Assembly (NCBI RefSeq): GCF_910592395.1
Contig: NC_088313.1
Span: forward strand, 21,592,437-21,656,436
DNA: 64,000 bases
Direction of reading: 5' to 3'
Source: Lineus longissimus
Lineage: Eukaryota > Nemertea > Pilidiophora > Heteronemertea > Lineidae
Positions 43,642-55,210 of the stretch are shown here, piece by piece (positions within the stretch are counted from its first letter, which is position 1; the number at the start of each line of letters is the position of its first letter). The notes below the pieces were generated by a model, which saw only the letters and a program-made list of their open reading frames with translations, made no database searches and was not told the origin of the DNA. The position numbers and the translations under genes were made by a program.

Positions 43642-46600
43642 AAGGTCCATTCCGCGGACTCCGTATGGAAGGCGTGTGCCAAGCAGCCGGCCGACGACGT
43701 GGCGGAGTCCAAAGCACGGTACGCTTTGTGTCTCTTGTCGGGCGCCCCTAGGGGACCCTGTCGTTCGGTTCTACGACTGAGGGGGGTTCAGCATGAGGGC
43801 GTGTCGTCTTCGTTCATTTTGCCATTTCAACGCGAAAAAGAGAGGTTTTTAAATTAAATAGGCCTTCCCTCTCTTACGCTGTTGAAGGGCTTAAGAAAGT
43901 TGACGACATGGTGCGGGATGGAGTCCGGGACGGGCTCCGGACTCGCCTTTGCCGTTAATAAGACGGCTCGCACTTAACTTGATGGGTTAACCTTCTATGC
44001 TCTCCGGCGGCAGTCGTAGAAGATCAGGCACTGAAGTAGATGATATTACAACCCTCTATGCTCTCCGGCGGCAGTCGTAGAAGATCAGGCACTGAAGTAG
44101 ATGATATTACAACAAACAGGTGAGATTCACATTTTGTTAAGTCATTGATGTTTGCGCAATTTTAGCTCTTTGACCGATTCTCCCCGAGATGATTGAAACA
44201 TCCAGAAAAAAATTTGAAAGATTATACGAGATCCTACTCCAGTTAGATCGTTACATTTCCCGCACTGTTTGAGACTTGTTTATGATTGGGATAATCGTCT
44301 TACTTCCCAGCCTCCAGCAACAAACCATGCAAAGTGAGCAACGTAATCTCACGTCATACCTTCAACAGCCATTATGTGCATTGCGCATGACGTCATCACA
44401 ATTAGTACACTACCTGGTCACAACAGAGTGATCTTCACCTTGTGACACCTAGACGCAAGGACCCAACGCGACGCGTAGCGGCAAAATAGCGAAGCTGGCG
44501 AAACATTTATAACTGGTCACCGTGATCTCATTATGGACTTATAGCGCGATTATGGGGTTGTAACTATTTTGCACTGATTACCTCGAGATGGAGTTAAGGT
44601 TAGATTATGCTAATAACTCTATAAGCATACTTCCTCATTTGACTTTACCCAGAATTGTGCATATCGATCGCGCGAAGCTACTCAGACTAATACCATTAGG
44701 CCCCGCGTGGTGGCGCTGAGACGGCCGCCGTAATCAAGAGTGGTTGAGACACTCTAGAAGCTACTTGGTAATAACAAATGACGGACCTAGCCAAAATTGC
44801 TTACATTTTCGCATTGCTACAATGAAAGACCTAATGCTGAAACCACATGCCTGTTGACTCGACCCTAAGAGAGATTGGCATCATGCCTAGTCATAGTCTC
44901 TCAAAGTACAGTTAGCAGACGCCACCAACCTATGTCTACAGTACCCCCTCACACTCTGAAACCACCAACGCCCACCCCTTCCTGCTACCTTTATTCAATA
45001 CATGTAAGATTTTTTCCCACTGAATCCGTTTCCATTTACAGCATAGACGGAAAGACCACCTCCGAATGGAAGGAAGAGGGTCGGTGCGATGGGGCATGCT
45101 TGTTGAAGAGGGCTGAAGATGCACGATCGTGGCGTGACAGACGTCTGGGGATGGATTCGGACGCGAGCAAGATGTGTGCCGCATTTAGGGTAACTTCATT
45201 TCATTATTTTTGAACCCAATTTTAAAAATTATGAGCGATTTAAATCGTTAGGATTCTTTTCAGGAAGAGCATCCGGGAGACCCGTGCGAAGCAAGATCCA
45301 TCTTGCGGAGCCAAGAACACCGCAGAGAGCCCAGCGTGACGAGAGCCCAGCGTGTGACGAGAGCCCAGCGCGTGACGAGAGCCCAGCGCGTGACGAGAGC
45401 CCAGCGCGTGACGAGAGCCCAGCGCGTGACGAGAGCCCAGCGCGTGACGAGAGCCCAGCGCGTGACGAGAGCCCAGCGCGTGACGAGAGCCCAGCGCGTG
45501 ACGAGAGCCCAGCGCGTGACGAGAGCCCAGCGCGTGACGAGAGCCCAGCGCGTGACGAGAGCCCAGCGCGTGACGAGAGCCCAGCGCGTGACGAGAGCCC
45601 AGCGCGTGACGAGAGCCCAGCGCGTGACGAGAGCCCAGCGCGTGACGAGAGCCCACTATACAGAGGTTTGAACATGATCCCAGTTTGAACACGACAAGGA
45701 CTTTGTGAGTAGATAGGTGAATTTAGCTCTCATCACAGTGAGCATACACAGGCAAAAATATATATATAGATTCTATATAGATTTTGTGTTTACCATTTCT
45801 ATATAGCTTTACAGATTCTTTATAGAAATTTCTGCCTGTGTAGCTGTTGGTGCTTGAAGGAGTAGGCTGACATGACCTTGCCCAGGGAAGCAAAAATGGC
45901 ACCATTAGAACCGTTCATTTTGGATTGATCCCTTAGGACCATTTTATTGGATGCCAGATATTCGAGTGATCGACTGATCCCTTCAATTGGTTGACCGCCA
46001 TTTCCCGTAATTTGAAAGCGCATCCACTATACCATACCATGCAGCACAGCTTGTTTACAAATTGTCTTGACGTCTTTAAATATCTGCCGTGACTTTGACT
46101 TTCAGGACAACAGCCGTGCCCGGCCACCTGACACGATCCTGCCAAGGGAAGCGGTTGTGCCGTTATCTTTTGATCGATCCCGAACGGCCAGACAGCCGAT
46201 GGAGAATGCTGCAGTGTTACTTCAGGTAAGCGGCCAGACAGCCGATGGAGAATGCTGCAGTGTTACTTCAGGTAAGCGGCCAGACAGCCGATGGAGAATG
46301 CTGCAGTGTTACTTCAGGTAAGCGGCCAGACAGCCGATGGAGAATGCTGCAGTGTTACTTCAGGTAAGCAGTAGAACCTATTTACTTGACACTTGAGAGT
46401 AATCAGCTCCTTGAAAAGTTTCATTTGAAAATAATGAGAATGCTCTAAACATGCAAACTGTAGCAAGCGACGTCGGGACGAAGACTGAAGAGCCCTCAAC
46501 ATGAAACTGCAGTTGTATGGAATGCTAAAATACAACAAAAGGAGATGTGCAGCAAAGGGTTTCAGTGGGGGAAACTTAGAAAAACGTGTCAAATCTTTTT

Positions 46601-46768
46601 TTCAGTATTCCCAAAAGATGGGTAACACCAGAAAAAGGGAACCACTCGGCTCGAACTGCTGGAAATGACACAGAAGTGGAAGTCCTCGTCCGGAGCCGGC
46701 ATCACCACATCCAGGTCACAGGATATTCATCACCACGACCAGGGCGTCGCTCCAACTGCTGGAAATGA
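43642..46768 (+). CDS. Candidate multi-exon gene, unknown product
   Basis: Several exon-like segments have good acceptors and open frames: 43642-43718 (KVHSADSVWKACAKQPADDV), 45042-45189 (IDGKTTSEWKEEGRCDGAC), 45264 onward (leading into the 18-bp array), 46106-46225 (DNSRARPPDTILPREAVVPL) and 46606 onward (IPKRWVTPEKGNHSARTAGN). Two acceptors share the context TCCATTTACAG. A motif like PADMTLPREAK...P(L/F)EP recurs at about 45865, 46120 and 47270. No known domain was recognised, and the phases do not join into one convincing frame, so the exon set is provisional. It could be a fast-evolving gene, a non-coding transcript or chance. Confidence 0.25.
43989..44112. repeat. Two-copy 61-bp tandem duplication
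   Basis: AACCTTCTATGCTCTCCGGC through GTAGATGATATTACA is repeated 61 bp later with one difference. The units contain an imperfect palindrome (CTATG...CGTAG). Confidence 0.85.
45333..45653. repeat. 18-bp repeat GAGAGCCCAGCGCGTGAC, about 18 copies
   Basis: The units are almost identical. Reading the unit gives (SPARDE)n or (AQRVTR)n on the plus strand and (LSSRAG)n or (GSRHAL)n on the minus strand. The third plus frame has TGA in each unit. The homogeneity suggests recent expansion. Whether any frame is translated is unknown. Confidence 0.92.
46180..46370 (+). repeat. 46-bp repeat carrying splice donor, 4 copies
   Basis: The unit CGGCCAGACAGCCGATGGAG, AATGCTGCAGTGTTACTTCAG then GTAAG is repeated four times without divergence. 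It includes the end of the putative exon 46106-46225 plus the first bases of the intron, so four CAG|GTAAG donors lie 46 bp apart. Since 46 is not a multiple of 3, donor choice would change phase. Confidence 0.92.
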
Positions 46769-48290
46769 CACTCTCAAGGATGTGCATTGTAACTGGAGGT
46801 AAGGATCACAACGTACATGTACATGTTTCAAGTCAATACCTATATTACAACAGTGGGGCGATTGTCTGACTCTATATACGCTCTAAACTCGGCAGATATA
46901 TAACATAACGTCTGGACAAAAGCTGATAACTTGCAAATTAAAGGGGTTATTTAAAGACACCTCCGTCCACCCATTTAAGAAAATGGAAATTGCAGCCAGG
47001 TTCAACAGAAAAGATGATAAGTTGTTAAGATGGGCTTCTTTGCCAATGACGATGTTCATTTTGAAGACACTTCTCGCACTGTATGAAGATTTGTAATGGT
47101 TTGATACTTTTGTAGATTGCAGAGAGTTTGCACCACCACACCCAGTCCTGGATGGAAACAGAATTTATGATCTAATCAAATGGAAGACCGCAATTGTCCT
47201 GAGATGACGAGGTTAAGTAGAAGTGAGTTGGCCTTTAGGGCGGAGTGTAAGAGCCTAAAACGGCCAGCTGACATGACCTTCCAAAGGAAAGCAAAATTTG
47301 TGCCATTCGAGCCTCCGATTGATCACCTCTACATCCACCCAGTAGATGAACACCATACTCTGAGTAATGTTGCAGTATGTTATAACAACAAAGATATCCA
47401 ATACATTTCCAACTTAAAAAATTCTAAAGGTTAGTTATGGAGTGTCTGCAAGAAGCACTTGAATACGCCGACCAATTTCATCTGATTGGCAATGTACTTC
47501 TATTTTCAGTTGTCCACAGACGTGCACGGATAATGAAAGTCTTGTACATCCAGGGGACGGAAGAGGTATCCAGGGGCTCAGTACGCATACCAATCCTGGA
47601 ACAGACTCTCTATCTAACTGTGTGAAGCTTTCGCTCGGACTGTGAATATCTCGATAACACACGTGTTTATATGCATAGACGTTTTCATCGCGTATCGTAT
47701 TCTTAAACGCAAACACAATTCTTAGTTCAGATTGAATCGCAAACGAAGGATTCGCGAAAGCCACGGACCATCGCTAGACTATTTTATTTTCTTCGCTCAG
47801 ATTGAACTGTTGAAAATGTGGATTATATTTATGTACTTCATTTGAACCACAAACGAAGGATTTGGACAAGACGCGTACCTCTAACCCCTTCATTTGACGA
47901 GACGTGATACCAATCCCACAAGCACTGGATGACGGCATGCTTCAGGAATCTCTTTACGACTGATGCCATGTGACGACGGGGGCACATCTTGAGGGTAATG
48001 CAAACAGATATACACTATCTCCGGAACTATAACACCAGATAATTCCACTCTGAGCCAGACTTCCAATAACGACCTGACCAGCCTAGGCCTGGACCTCAAG
48101 TTCTGCTATTTGACCAGGTATGACTGATATGCCCTTCTCGGCATTTGCTGGGGTCATGAATATTCACCATTAAGGTGGGCCTAGTGACTTCTCATTGTCT
48201 GGTGTTATAGTTCCGGATCCGAAGATAAGAGTATTTCGATATTATCAGAACAAGCCTATTTGGGTGAATACCACATATCGTGTAATCTCC

Positions 48291-48461
48291 AGCCTTCCAG
48301 AAAGCTAGCAACACCAACAACCGAGCTTCTGATCTTGAAATGTGAATTCTAGCATTTCAAGTCTCGCTGAGACAGCCTTCCAAAAAGCTAGCAACACCAA
48401 CAACCGAGCTTCTGATCATGAAATGTGAATTCTAGCATTTCAAGTCTCGCTGAGACAGCTG
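48291..48461. repeat. Two-copy 83-bp tandem duplication
   Basis: AGCCTTCCAGAAAGCTAGCA through CATTTCAAGTCTCGCTGAGA is repeated 83 bp later with two or three differences. Each unit contains the internal inverted pair TTGAAATGTGAATTC and GAATTCTAGCATTTCAA. Confidence 0.85.
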
Positions 48462-49917
48462 TGAAACATTCGATAAACGTACAATTGCAACAAGGCTCAC
48501 ATGGACGATTTCATGAGAAAACAGCACGCTGATTACACACAGAACAAATCAGTAGTTAAACGAAATGTATTATTTATGTAAAACCTCAAAGTCTAGTCTA
48601 ACTTTGTACCAATCGTATGAAGCATGACCAAGAACATGCATAAGCAAAATTTTCGCCAATTTTTGTGCTAGCCATTTTCAGGCTTACTTTGCGTGAATCT
48701 CTCTGAAATGGTCTGTGGGCATTGAGCTTTTCATCTATTGCACTGTCTGTGATACATAATGTGTTTTTCTTTTCAGCAAGATGACACAATGGATGTGGAA
48801 CCCTCGGCCTCTGAACGATTGTCGCTATGGGAGTCATAAGCAACAGACTTTCTCTGGTGTAGTATTGTACATTCGCTACCTGTAGGCCTCTGCAGAAGGA
48901 TACGTTGTATTTTATCGAAATATCTGATTGAAAGGTGGTTTCATTGCAAATCTCAATATCATCCGATGGTAAAAAGCCTACTTCCATTTTGTGGCTGTGA
49001 CAAAATGTCTGAACACATTTGGAACGCCTTTAAAAGACTTTCCATCAGTCATCGTCAGTCACTCCTCCTAGATGATTGTTGATTAAGAACCAGAACCAGA
49101 TCCAAATAATTTACTATCGAGCTGTTAAAATTTACTTCATTTTTCTCCGAAATCACCAAATTGATCAGATATTTCAATTTTCCCATCGTATGAGACATGG
49201 GGTCCACGTGATTCTGGTTGGTTCGACCCCAGCCAACCAGAACATGTGTTGTCTTTGATGGAACCGTAGGCCTTATGAACTTTCTCGATCCATTCAGTAC
49301 CACGAATACCTGCGTTTATTCCAATCAGCTTCCGAGACCTGATAGTGCCGGTCTCCATTTGGGACAGATATGAAATTGGCAAACTCAAACTCTAGCCTCC
49401 ATTTTATACAAGTATCTTAAATTTCCTTAAACACGGTAATTATCCGGGTGCCTTTCATTCTTGGTTTCATCAATGATATGATAACAAAGGTTATCCCCAA
49501 GACCAAAACAAATGCAAAAGAATCGGACAAATTCATTTCCAAATTTTGAGATTTCGTTGAAATATTTTGTTGATTGAAATTTTTCCAAAATATTCCAAAT
49601 TGATGTTGGTTCCTAACCTTGCGGTCAAGTGGAAGAGGAGCTCAGTCTTTTCATGATAATTAGTCCAGAAAGATTCATCTTGTTTCTTCCTGTGAGTTAT
49701 AAAGATAACAACTGCCCCATCAAGAAGTTTCCTGTGGTACAGAATGGGTCGAGCAAGCTGTCGCCAACGTCAATGTCTGACGTTTTATGTATCAATTTGT
49801 TATGTTTGTATAATGATACAATATGTGAAATTTACATATAAAAGCCATAATACATGTAAAGGTGAATTCAAAAAGTTACTTCTATTGTTAAACTCGTCCA
49901 AAGCAACCGCTTTTGTC

Positions 49918-49977
49918 ATGCAAATGAGAAGACTGGTCTGAACGCCTGATCTAGAGGGCCCCTTTTGTCATGCAAAT
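49918..49977 (+). promoter_or_regulatory. Paired octamer (POU-type) motifs
   Basis: ATGCAAAT occurs exactly at 49918-49925 and 49970-49977, each inside the longer duplicated context CTTTTGTCATGCAAATGAGA. The octamer is the classic POU-factor site. No promoter is identified nearby, so function is uncertain and a small duplication explains the pairing. Confidence 0.35.
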
Positions 49978-50980
49978 GAGATCACAGCACGGTCCTGTTG
50001 ATCGCCATGACGAAATTGGTTCTTTTGTTATTTAAATAACCCACTCACCGATGTCGTGCTGTTTCATATCAATGAGGTCAAGGTTCGTGACCTGAATACA
50101 CCACAGCAGTTCACCTTACTTGCATTTACAATGGTTGTCGCTGCATGCGACTCAATTTATGTTTTTCCTGATCAAAAACTATGTAGATATTCCAGTGGAA
50201 AATGGTTTCCCAAACAAAATGAACATAAACATAAGATGTTTTCAACCGGACTGTGCGAGACGGCATGTATAACAATGTGTCCCAAAAGTGTTGCATGTAT
50301 CAATGGCTCTTTGCATTATTTTAGAAATTTTGAATTTCACACTATTTATTGAGTTGTTCCTCGGAGTTGTCTTTTGTCTCTATCAAACTGGCTTTGCCGG
50401 CAAGTTCCTCATAAAGCGATCGTTCCAAATGATGGGTTGCGGGTTTCCCCTGCCTTGTACCTACATTCTAAATTGCCCTCTCTTTGCACAGTTATAGAAG
50501 TGTGAGGCGCCGTCCACTCAAAAATGTAAATAGTTTTTGTTCAGAATATGCTTGCATATTATCGCTGTTTTGGAGAATGAATTGCCCTGTGGTGTCATTG
50601 TTTTGATATTGTTCTGTAAAATCTTGATAAATTCTTGGAATGTACAGATTGAAATAAAAAATTCATAAACAGACTTGTATTATTTTTTACTTTTTTCAAG
50701 GGGGAAGGGTTCGGGTTCATTGACCAAACTCTGAAGGTTTGGATGATCTCTCTTTAAGAGACATATGTCGCAATTTGGTTATAGTGAAGTCCTCGACACT
50801 CCTCACAGTAAAAAAAGTAGTGTCACCTCTACGCCAATCCACATCTAGATCAGACAGAGTACGCTCAGTGAAGGGGTATGGCACATCCAGCAAAGACTTG
50901 GTAAACTCGGGCAACATCTGCATGGAGCTATGAAGAGAAGAGATATGGTGCACTACTGTCTCATTGCATTTGCAAGAGAC

Positions 50981-51494
50981 CTAACCCTAACCCTCAAAGG
51001 GCCCCCCTCTATCCAGCTGTGCTGGATCAGCTCCCTAATTTGATGGCGACCTATCATGTGGTCCAGTCACCAGTCAGACGAGGATCCCCTTTTGCGAGTT
51101 GTTGCTACTTCTGGCTGTACCATCGCTACTTTTTGCTGGGTCACTGGATGTCCCAAGCCATGCCCACTGAAACGACAAGTGATCATATCAACATTGTTGT
51201 GGCGATACTCTACACCATCCCGTCGCAATTCCCACAGCCCGTGATCACTGTTCACTAAAAGATTGGCGAAACAAGTCGTCACAATTCAGTTGGCGTCATA
51301 TGCAATTTGAATTTCAGCAGACGTCGCGGTTTATCATAAGTTGTGTATCGGTGCTACGGAATTTATACGCTGCATGACACAAGGGCCTTAACGTCATCAC
51401 AGTAGAAAACAATCGTATTGAATTTGGCCAAATCACAGGGCTCAGCCAGGCCTCTGCTTCTGGATATGATGATGTGATGGGGGTTAGGGTTAGT
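50981..51494. repeat. Two short telomere-like motifs in opposite orientation
   Basis: CTAACCCTAACCCT lies at 50981-50994 and GGGTTAGGGTTAG at 51481-51493, about 500 bp apart and facing opposite ways. They are short interstitial telomere-type repeats. Confidence 0.8.
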
Positions 51495-52650
51495 GAAACC
51501 TTGAAACCAGTGATAAACCTTGGAATCAGTCCTAAAAATGCATAAAAACATGAAAAAATGCCATTTGAACCTAAGGTGGTTACGAATCAATATTTGGAGC
51601 TTATTTTTACATGATCAGATCGGAATTTGACGGTAGTTTAGAAATCAGTCGCATATCCGATTCAATAATCTATATTTTAGAACAACCCAGTCATACCTCG
51701 CCTCCAGTGTACATTAGGTCTCGTTAGGGAGTTTTTCCCAAATGTACGCGATGACGACGTGCCCCCTTAACCATCCTCGGCACCCAGTGGTTTTCCATAT
51801 GCTCCAGCTCTCGCTATTGTATGGGACATAGGAGTATCAAAAACCTGAAGCTCAGGATGCCCCTTAACAGGACGCCCCTTAACAGGACGCAACATCTATT
51901 TTAAAATGCGTTTCCAAAGTGAATGCATGAAGACAACCCATTTGTGTCGTATATCACTGGAAACGCCCGATTCCCCTTATTCTGCAATGTTAAATCGGGC
52001 ATTTTATTTCTTTAAATAAATCATAAGCGTCGCATTTGCTCCTAGCTCTGTTCACCATCCCAAATGACAATATTGCCAATTGGGCCGGACAAACACGAAA
52101 ATATTATACATTTCTTCCTGAATGATTCTTACAGTGACCATTCTCCCATGGAAGACAGTTGCTTACGCTACACAAAAATGAAAAAAAAAATCGAGGGTCA
52201 ACCATATACTTTTGAGATATGTTGAATTTTGCACAAATCAGCGAAAAATGCACCAACTGGCACTGGACGGCATTTCAACACGGGGCCGACGCACATTCCA
52301 AGTTCAGTGTACACATACGTCGGCAACAACAGTAAAATGCGTAGTTTCTTGTTAGCCGCCTATTGAGTAGCGCTCTAGGTTTCAGAAACTCCCAAAAACA
52401 TGTCTTTGCCAAAACAACTGCTGAATCAACACTGACATACCGTAAGGACCGAGAAATCAATGATTTTAGGAACTACTGTGAGGGGGCCGCGCATGAATAA
52501 AAAAAAACACTCCCTAATGAGACCTCACTGATCTCCCAAATGTAGGCATGCACGTCACGACACGCCCACCATACACAAATATTATTTGGACTAGTTAGAA
52601 ATATCACAGTTTCAACAAATTCTTTGATAGTTAGTCCACATTTGGACACT
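51229..52650. repeat. Dispersed repeat, copy B
   Basis: Blocks at 51229-51310 and 52577-52650 match copy A at 41.5-41.9 kb. Between them lies an inverted pair, 51716-51737 (AGGTCTCGTTAGGGAGTTTTT) and 52500-52525 in reverse. This suggests an inserted roughly 0.8-kb element that explains the larger spacing. Confidence 0.65.
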
Positions 52651-52876
52651 AGACCTCGCGTTTCCCCGTCCACAAAGTCAAAGGCCACTTCGAAAACCTT
52701 CAAAAAAGCCCGTCCACTCATTGATCAAAATCACCCATCAAAATAATTTTTATTCTTTCGCTGACCCATTAAAAAGATTATAAGGCATAATATACTGCAA
52801 TTCCTTTTAAATATATTGAAAGACAAAGAAATGCCAGCCCACGAAACTTAGAGGGCCGCTGTCCACACTTTCGTCC

Positions 52877-53182
52877 GCGATTTATTTTTTCACACCAGGT
52901 GCGGCCATTTTGTTTTCCATATATGGCAAATGCGTCATAATTTATTCATTTATTGATACGAATGAATTGACGTTTTTGGTTTTGGAAATCCCCATTGAGT
53001 TCGCGCGCCGGTCACCGCACTGAATGACCTACCTTTTGTTTTAGCGCGCGATAATTAGTTCGCTTAGCTCTCGCAAGGATCCCAATTTTTTCTCGAAAAA
53101 CGTACATTCTATATGCAATGACATAAATTATGCCATATATGGAAAACCAAATGGCCGCACCTGGTGTGAAAAAATAAATCGC
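52877..53182. mobile_element. MULE-type MITE with 9-bp target duplication
   Basis: The 306-bp element has about 60-bp inverted termini starting GCGATTTATTTTTTCACACC and continuing AGGTGCGGCCATTT, TTTTCCATATATGGCA. It is flanked by the perfect 9-bp direct repeat CTTTCGTCC (52868-52876 and 53183-53191). Long terminal repeats plus a 9-bp duplication are typical of Mutator-like elements. No transposase is inside, so it is non-autonomous. Confidence 0.92.
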
Positions 53183-53605
53183 CTTTCGTCCACAGTTTAC
53201 ACCTACCCCGTTAGTTCGCCATTAAACGACCTTGACCTCTTTTCGCTAACTTCTCAGTTTTCTGATTTTGTTTCTTGATAAGTGCTCTTTTGTTTCGATA
53301 CTGTGCATATTTTACGGGAACCAGGGACTAGACGGTAGTTAAGTACTAGGACTAGATAGGTATTTATGTTCTCGTTGTTTTTACTGAAGTGCAGTTTCGA
53401 GTTTGCATTGTGATTGTCTATGCGTATCAGCGTGATTCACCTGGCCTACTCCACCCATGCATCATGTAGGCCAGATGTAGACGTGCTCCGACCTGCAGTG
53501 CAACTCAGGCCTACCTTGGAAAATGGATAAAGGCCTCGTTTCTTACACGCACGGAAATTCGACTACGACCATTGCCATTTTGTTGCGTCAGCAATAAATA
53601 CTAAA

Positions 53606-54001
53606 ATCAATCAATCAATCAATACGGAGTCTTGTATAGTTCCAGATCCACCATGGAAATGGTGATCAAGGCGCTGTTAAAAAGTTCACAAATGTCTACA
53701 AAAACAAGTGTCCCTTTAGTCATGTTAATCTCTTTTTAAAAATGTCCACAGACTCTGATTCCCTGATGTTCCTTGGAAATTCATTTCAGAGTCTGGGTGC
53801 ACTGACACTAAAGGCCTTGTCACAACCACAACGTTTGGATACAGGCACGGCCAACAGCAATTGTTCAGCTGAACGAAGTGACCGCCCTGGCTTGTACACA
53901 GTCGGAAGATCCCTGATGTAGCTGGGAGCCTGGCCATTCAAGGCCTTGAATTGAAAGTCAGCAGCAGAACCTTGAACGGGACTGCAGAGGCAGCCAATGA
54001 A
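53606..54001 (-). mobile_element. Antisense LINE 3' fragment
   Basis: On the minus strand the translation gives HWLPL, FKVLLLTF, ALNGQAPSYIRDLPTVYKPG, RSLRSAEQLLLAVPVSK and, in another frame, NEFPRNIRESESVDIFKKRL. This is the C-terminal end of a non-LTR retrotransposon polyprotein with frameshifts and a stop in place of the expected tryptophan. The 3' tail is a (TTGA)n microsatellite at about 53606-53622. It is 5'-truncated and dead. Confidence 0.85.
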
Positions 54002-55210
54002 AGTAATGGGGGAGGTTTTGGATGATGGGATGATCCATGTGCTTCCATATTGTGACGGCAACGGCTGCTGTGTCATCATCTTACGGCCGAGGTACTGGGA
54101 TCTACTTGAGAAGCGGTACCCGTTGTGTGACGTCATGAGGCCGATGCTGATGGTGCTGGAGAAACTGGTCCAGGTAAGAACGATCTGTTATTGGTTTGTC
54201 TGTGTGACCCGGGCCTACTCGTGCAAGTTTCTCGGAGTGAAGGTCTCCGAGGGTTAGGGTTAGGGTTGTCCTCTTCTGTACCGGCTTGAAGCGCCGTGAG
54301 CAGATGAAGGTCCAGAAGTGTGCCAGCATGCTTCATGGAAGGATAGTCACTGAATTCTCACCAGTTGTTCTCTGAATTTCACTTTCAGACCCCCACCAGC
54401 TTCACCAGACCAGAGCGGGTTGTCCTCCTCTGTACCGGCCTGAAGTGCCTCGAGCAAATGAAGGTCCAGAAGTGTGCCAGCATGCTTCATGGAAGGATAG
54501 TCACTGAATTCCCACCTGAAGGTATGCTGTAGACTAGCGTAAACAGTGCAAGTGATTACAGTTCATCTTCCACAGGATTGTGAAGCCATCAACCTTCAAG
54601 GTTCATTATCACCAAGCTGTCGGCTGCCCAGTCACCTTCCATCCAACAGTAGCAGTTCCCATCATCAAACAGGACTAAAAAATATCACGCTATTCCCACT
54701 ACAATCTTGACTGGACGTGAGTGAGCACACCTTGTTACGTTCAGCTTTTGGCAGATCGATGCATTGTTAATGAATTGCGCGTAGGCATGGGTTATCACTG
54801 ACTGAGCTTGAAACCAACTTTGTAAGATTCCTACATGTACACCAGGGATTTCAAGTTTGAAATGATCTGCAGGCCTTACTGCTTGTGTCTGTAATGGTTA
54901 AAATATTTCACCCTTGATTTCATATTCTTGCAGTGAGTCATGTGAACAGTGAAGGGATGTGCGCGCGAACTCTCAAGTACCTGAACGCAGTCCTCCTGGG
55001 AAAATGGATCCTGAACTGATGTTATCCCAAATGACATAACTGTTCCTTATCACGCCAAATCAGGGATCGTATCTGGCTGATTGTTGTTACTTCATCATTC
55101 ACGATCTAAAGGATAAGATTAAGATGCAGCGTCACTTCCGGGTGTGTACAGCCCGACAACTTGGTTCATGGAATGCATCACTGGGTTTGAACTGCTTGAT
55201 CCACCAGAAG
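53988..55210 (+). pseudogene. CRAL-TRIO (SEC14-like) domain gene, partial or decayed
   Basis: CRAL-TRIO proteins bind and transfer small lipids such as retinal, tocopherol or phosphoinositides. Exon-like segments: 53988-54173 (VLPYCDGNGCCVIILRPRYW, then a ...VLEKLVQ helix), 54389-54521 (ERVVLLCTGLKCLEQMKVQK), 54934-55019 (SHVNSEGMCARTLKYLNAVL, ends in a stop) and 55064-55210 (FIIHDLKDKIKMQRHF). Their order follows the family: D-x-x-G-x-x-V strand with W/D, then the core strand and helix, then the iHxvN region, then LKxKI. Segments 1-3 join in phase; the fourth does not join the third by a good donor. The start overlaps the antisense LINE fragment and upstream exons are missing. It may be a pseudogene or a lineage-specific truncated gene. 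Confidence 0.5.
54250..54370 (+). repeat. Duplicated CRAL-TRIO exon copy fused to telomere-like repeat
   Basis: From GTTGTCCTCTTCTGTACCGG to GTCACTGAATTC the sequence at 54263-54363 matches 54418-54510 of the second CRAL-TRIO exon with few changes. Its left edge is GGGTTAGGGTTAGGG (54251-54265). It lacks the acceptor of the true exon, so it is a non-functional duplicate in the intron. Confidence 0.85.

Larger units (their letters stand above)
46769..53605. other. Repeat-bearing region without a convincing gene
   Basis: No conserved protein was recognised. A 98-residue frame at 50056-50352 has a cysteine-rich stretch (LCETACITMCPKSVACINGS) of unknown meaning. The region contains a two-copy repeat (48291-48461), paired octamers (49918, 49970), two telomere-like motifs in opposite orientation (50981, 51481), a dispersed-repeat copy (51229-52650), an inverted pair (51716-51737 with 52500-52525) and the MITE at 52877. 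Confidence 0.5.

Noticed and set aside
50056-50352. Cysteine-rich 98-residue frame resembling a secreted or apple-like domain
   Set aside because: Cysteine spacing does not fit a known domain well and there is no signal peptide or supporting exon.
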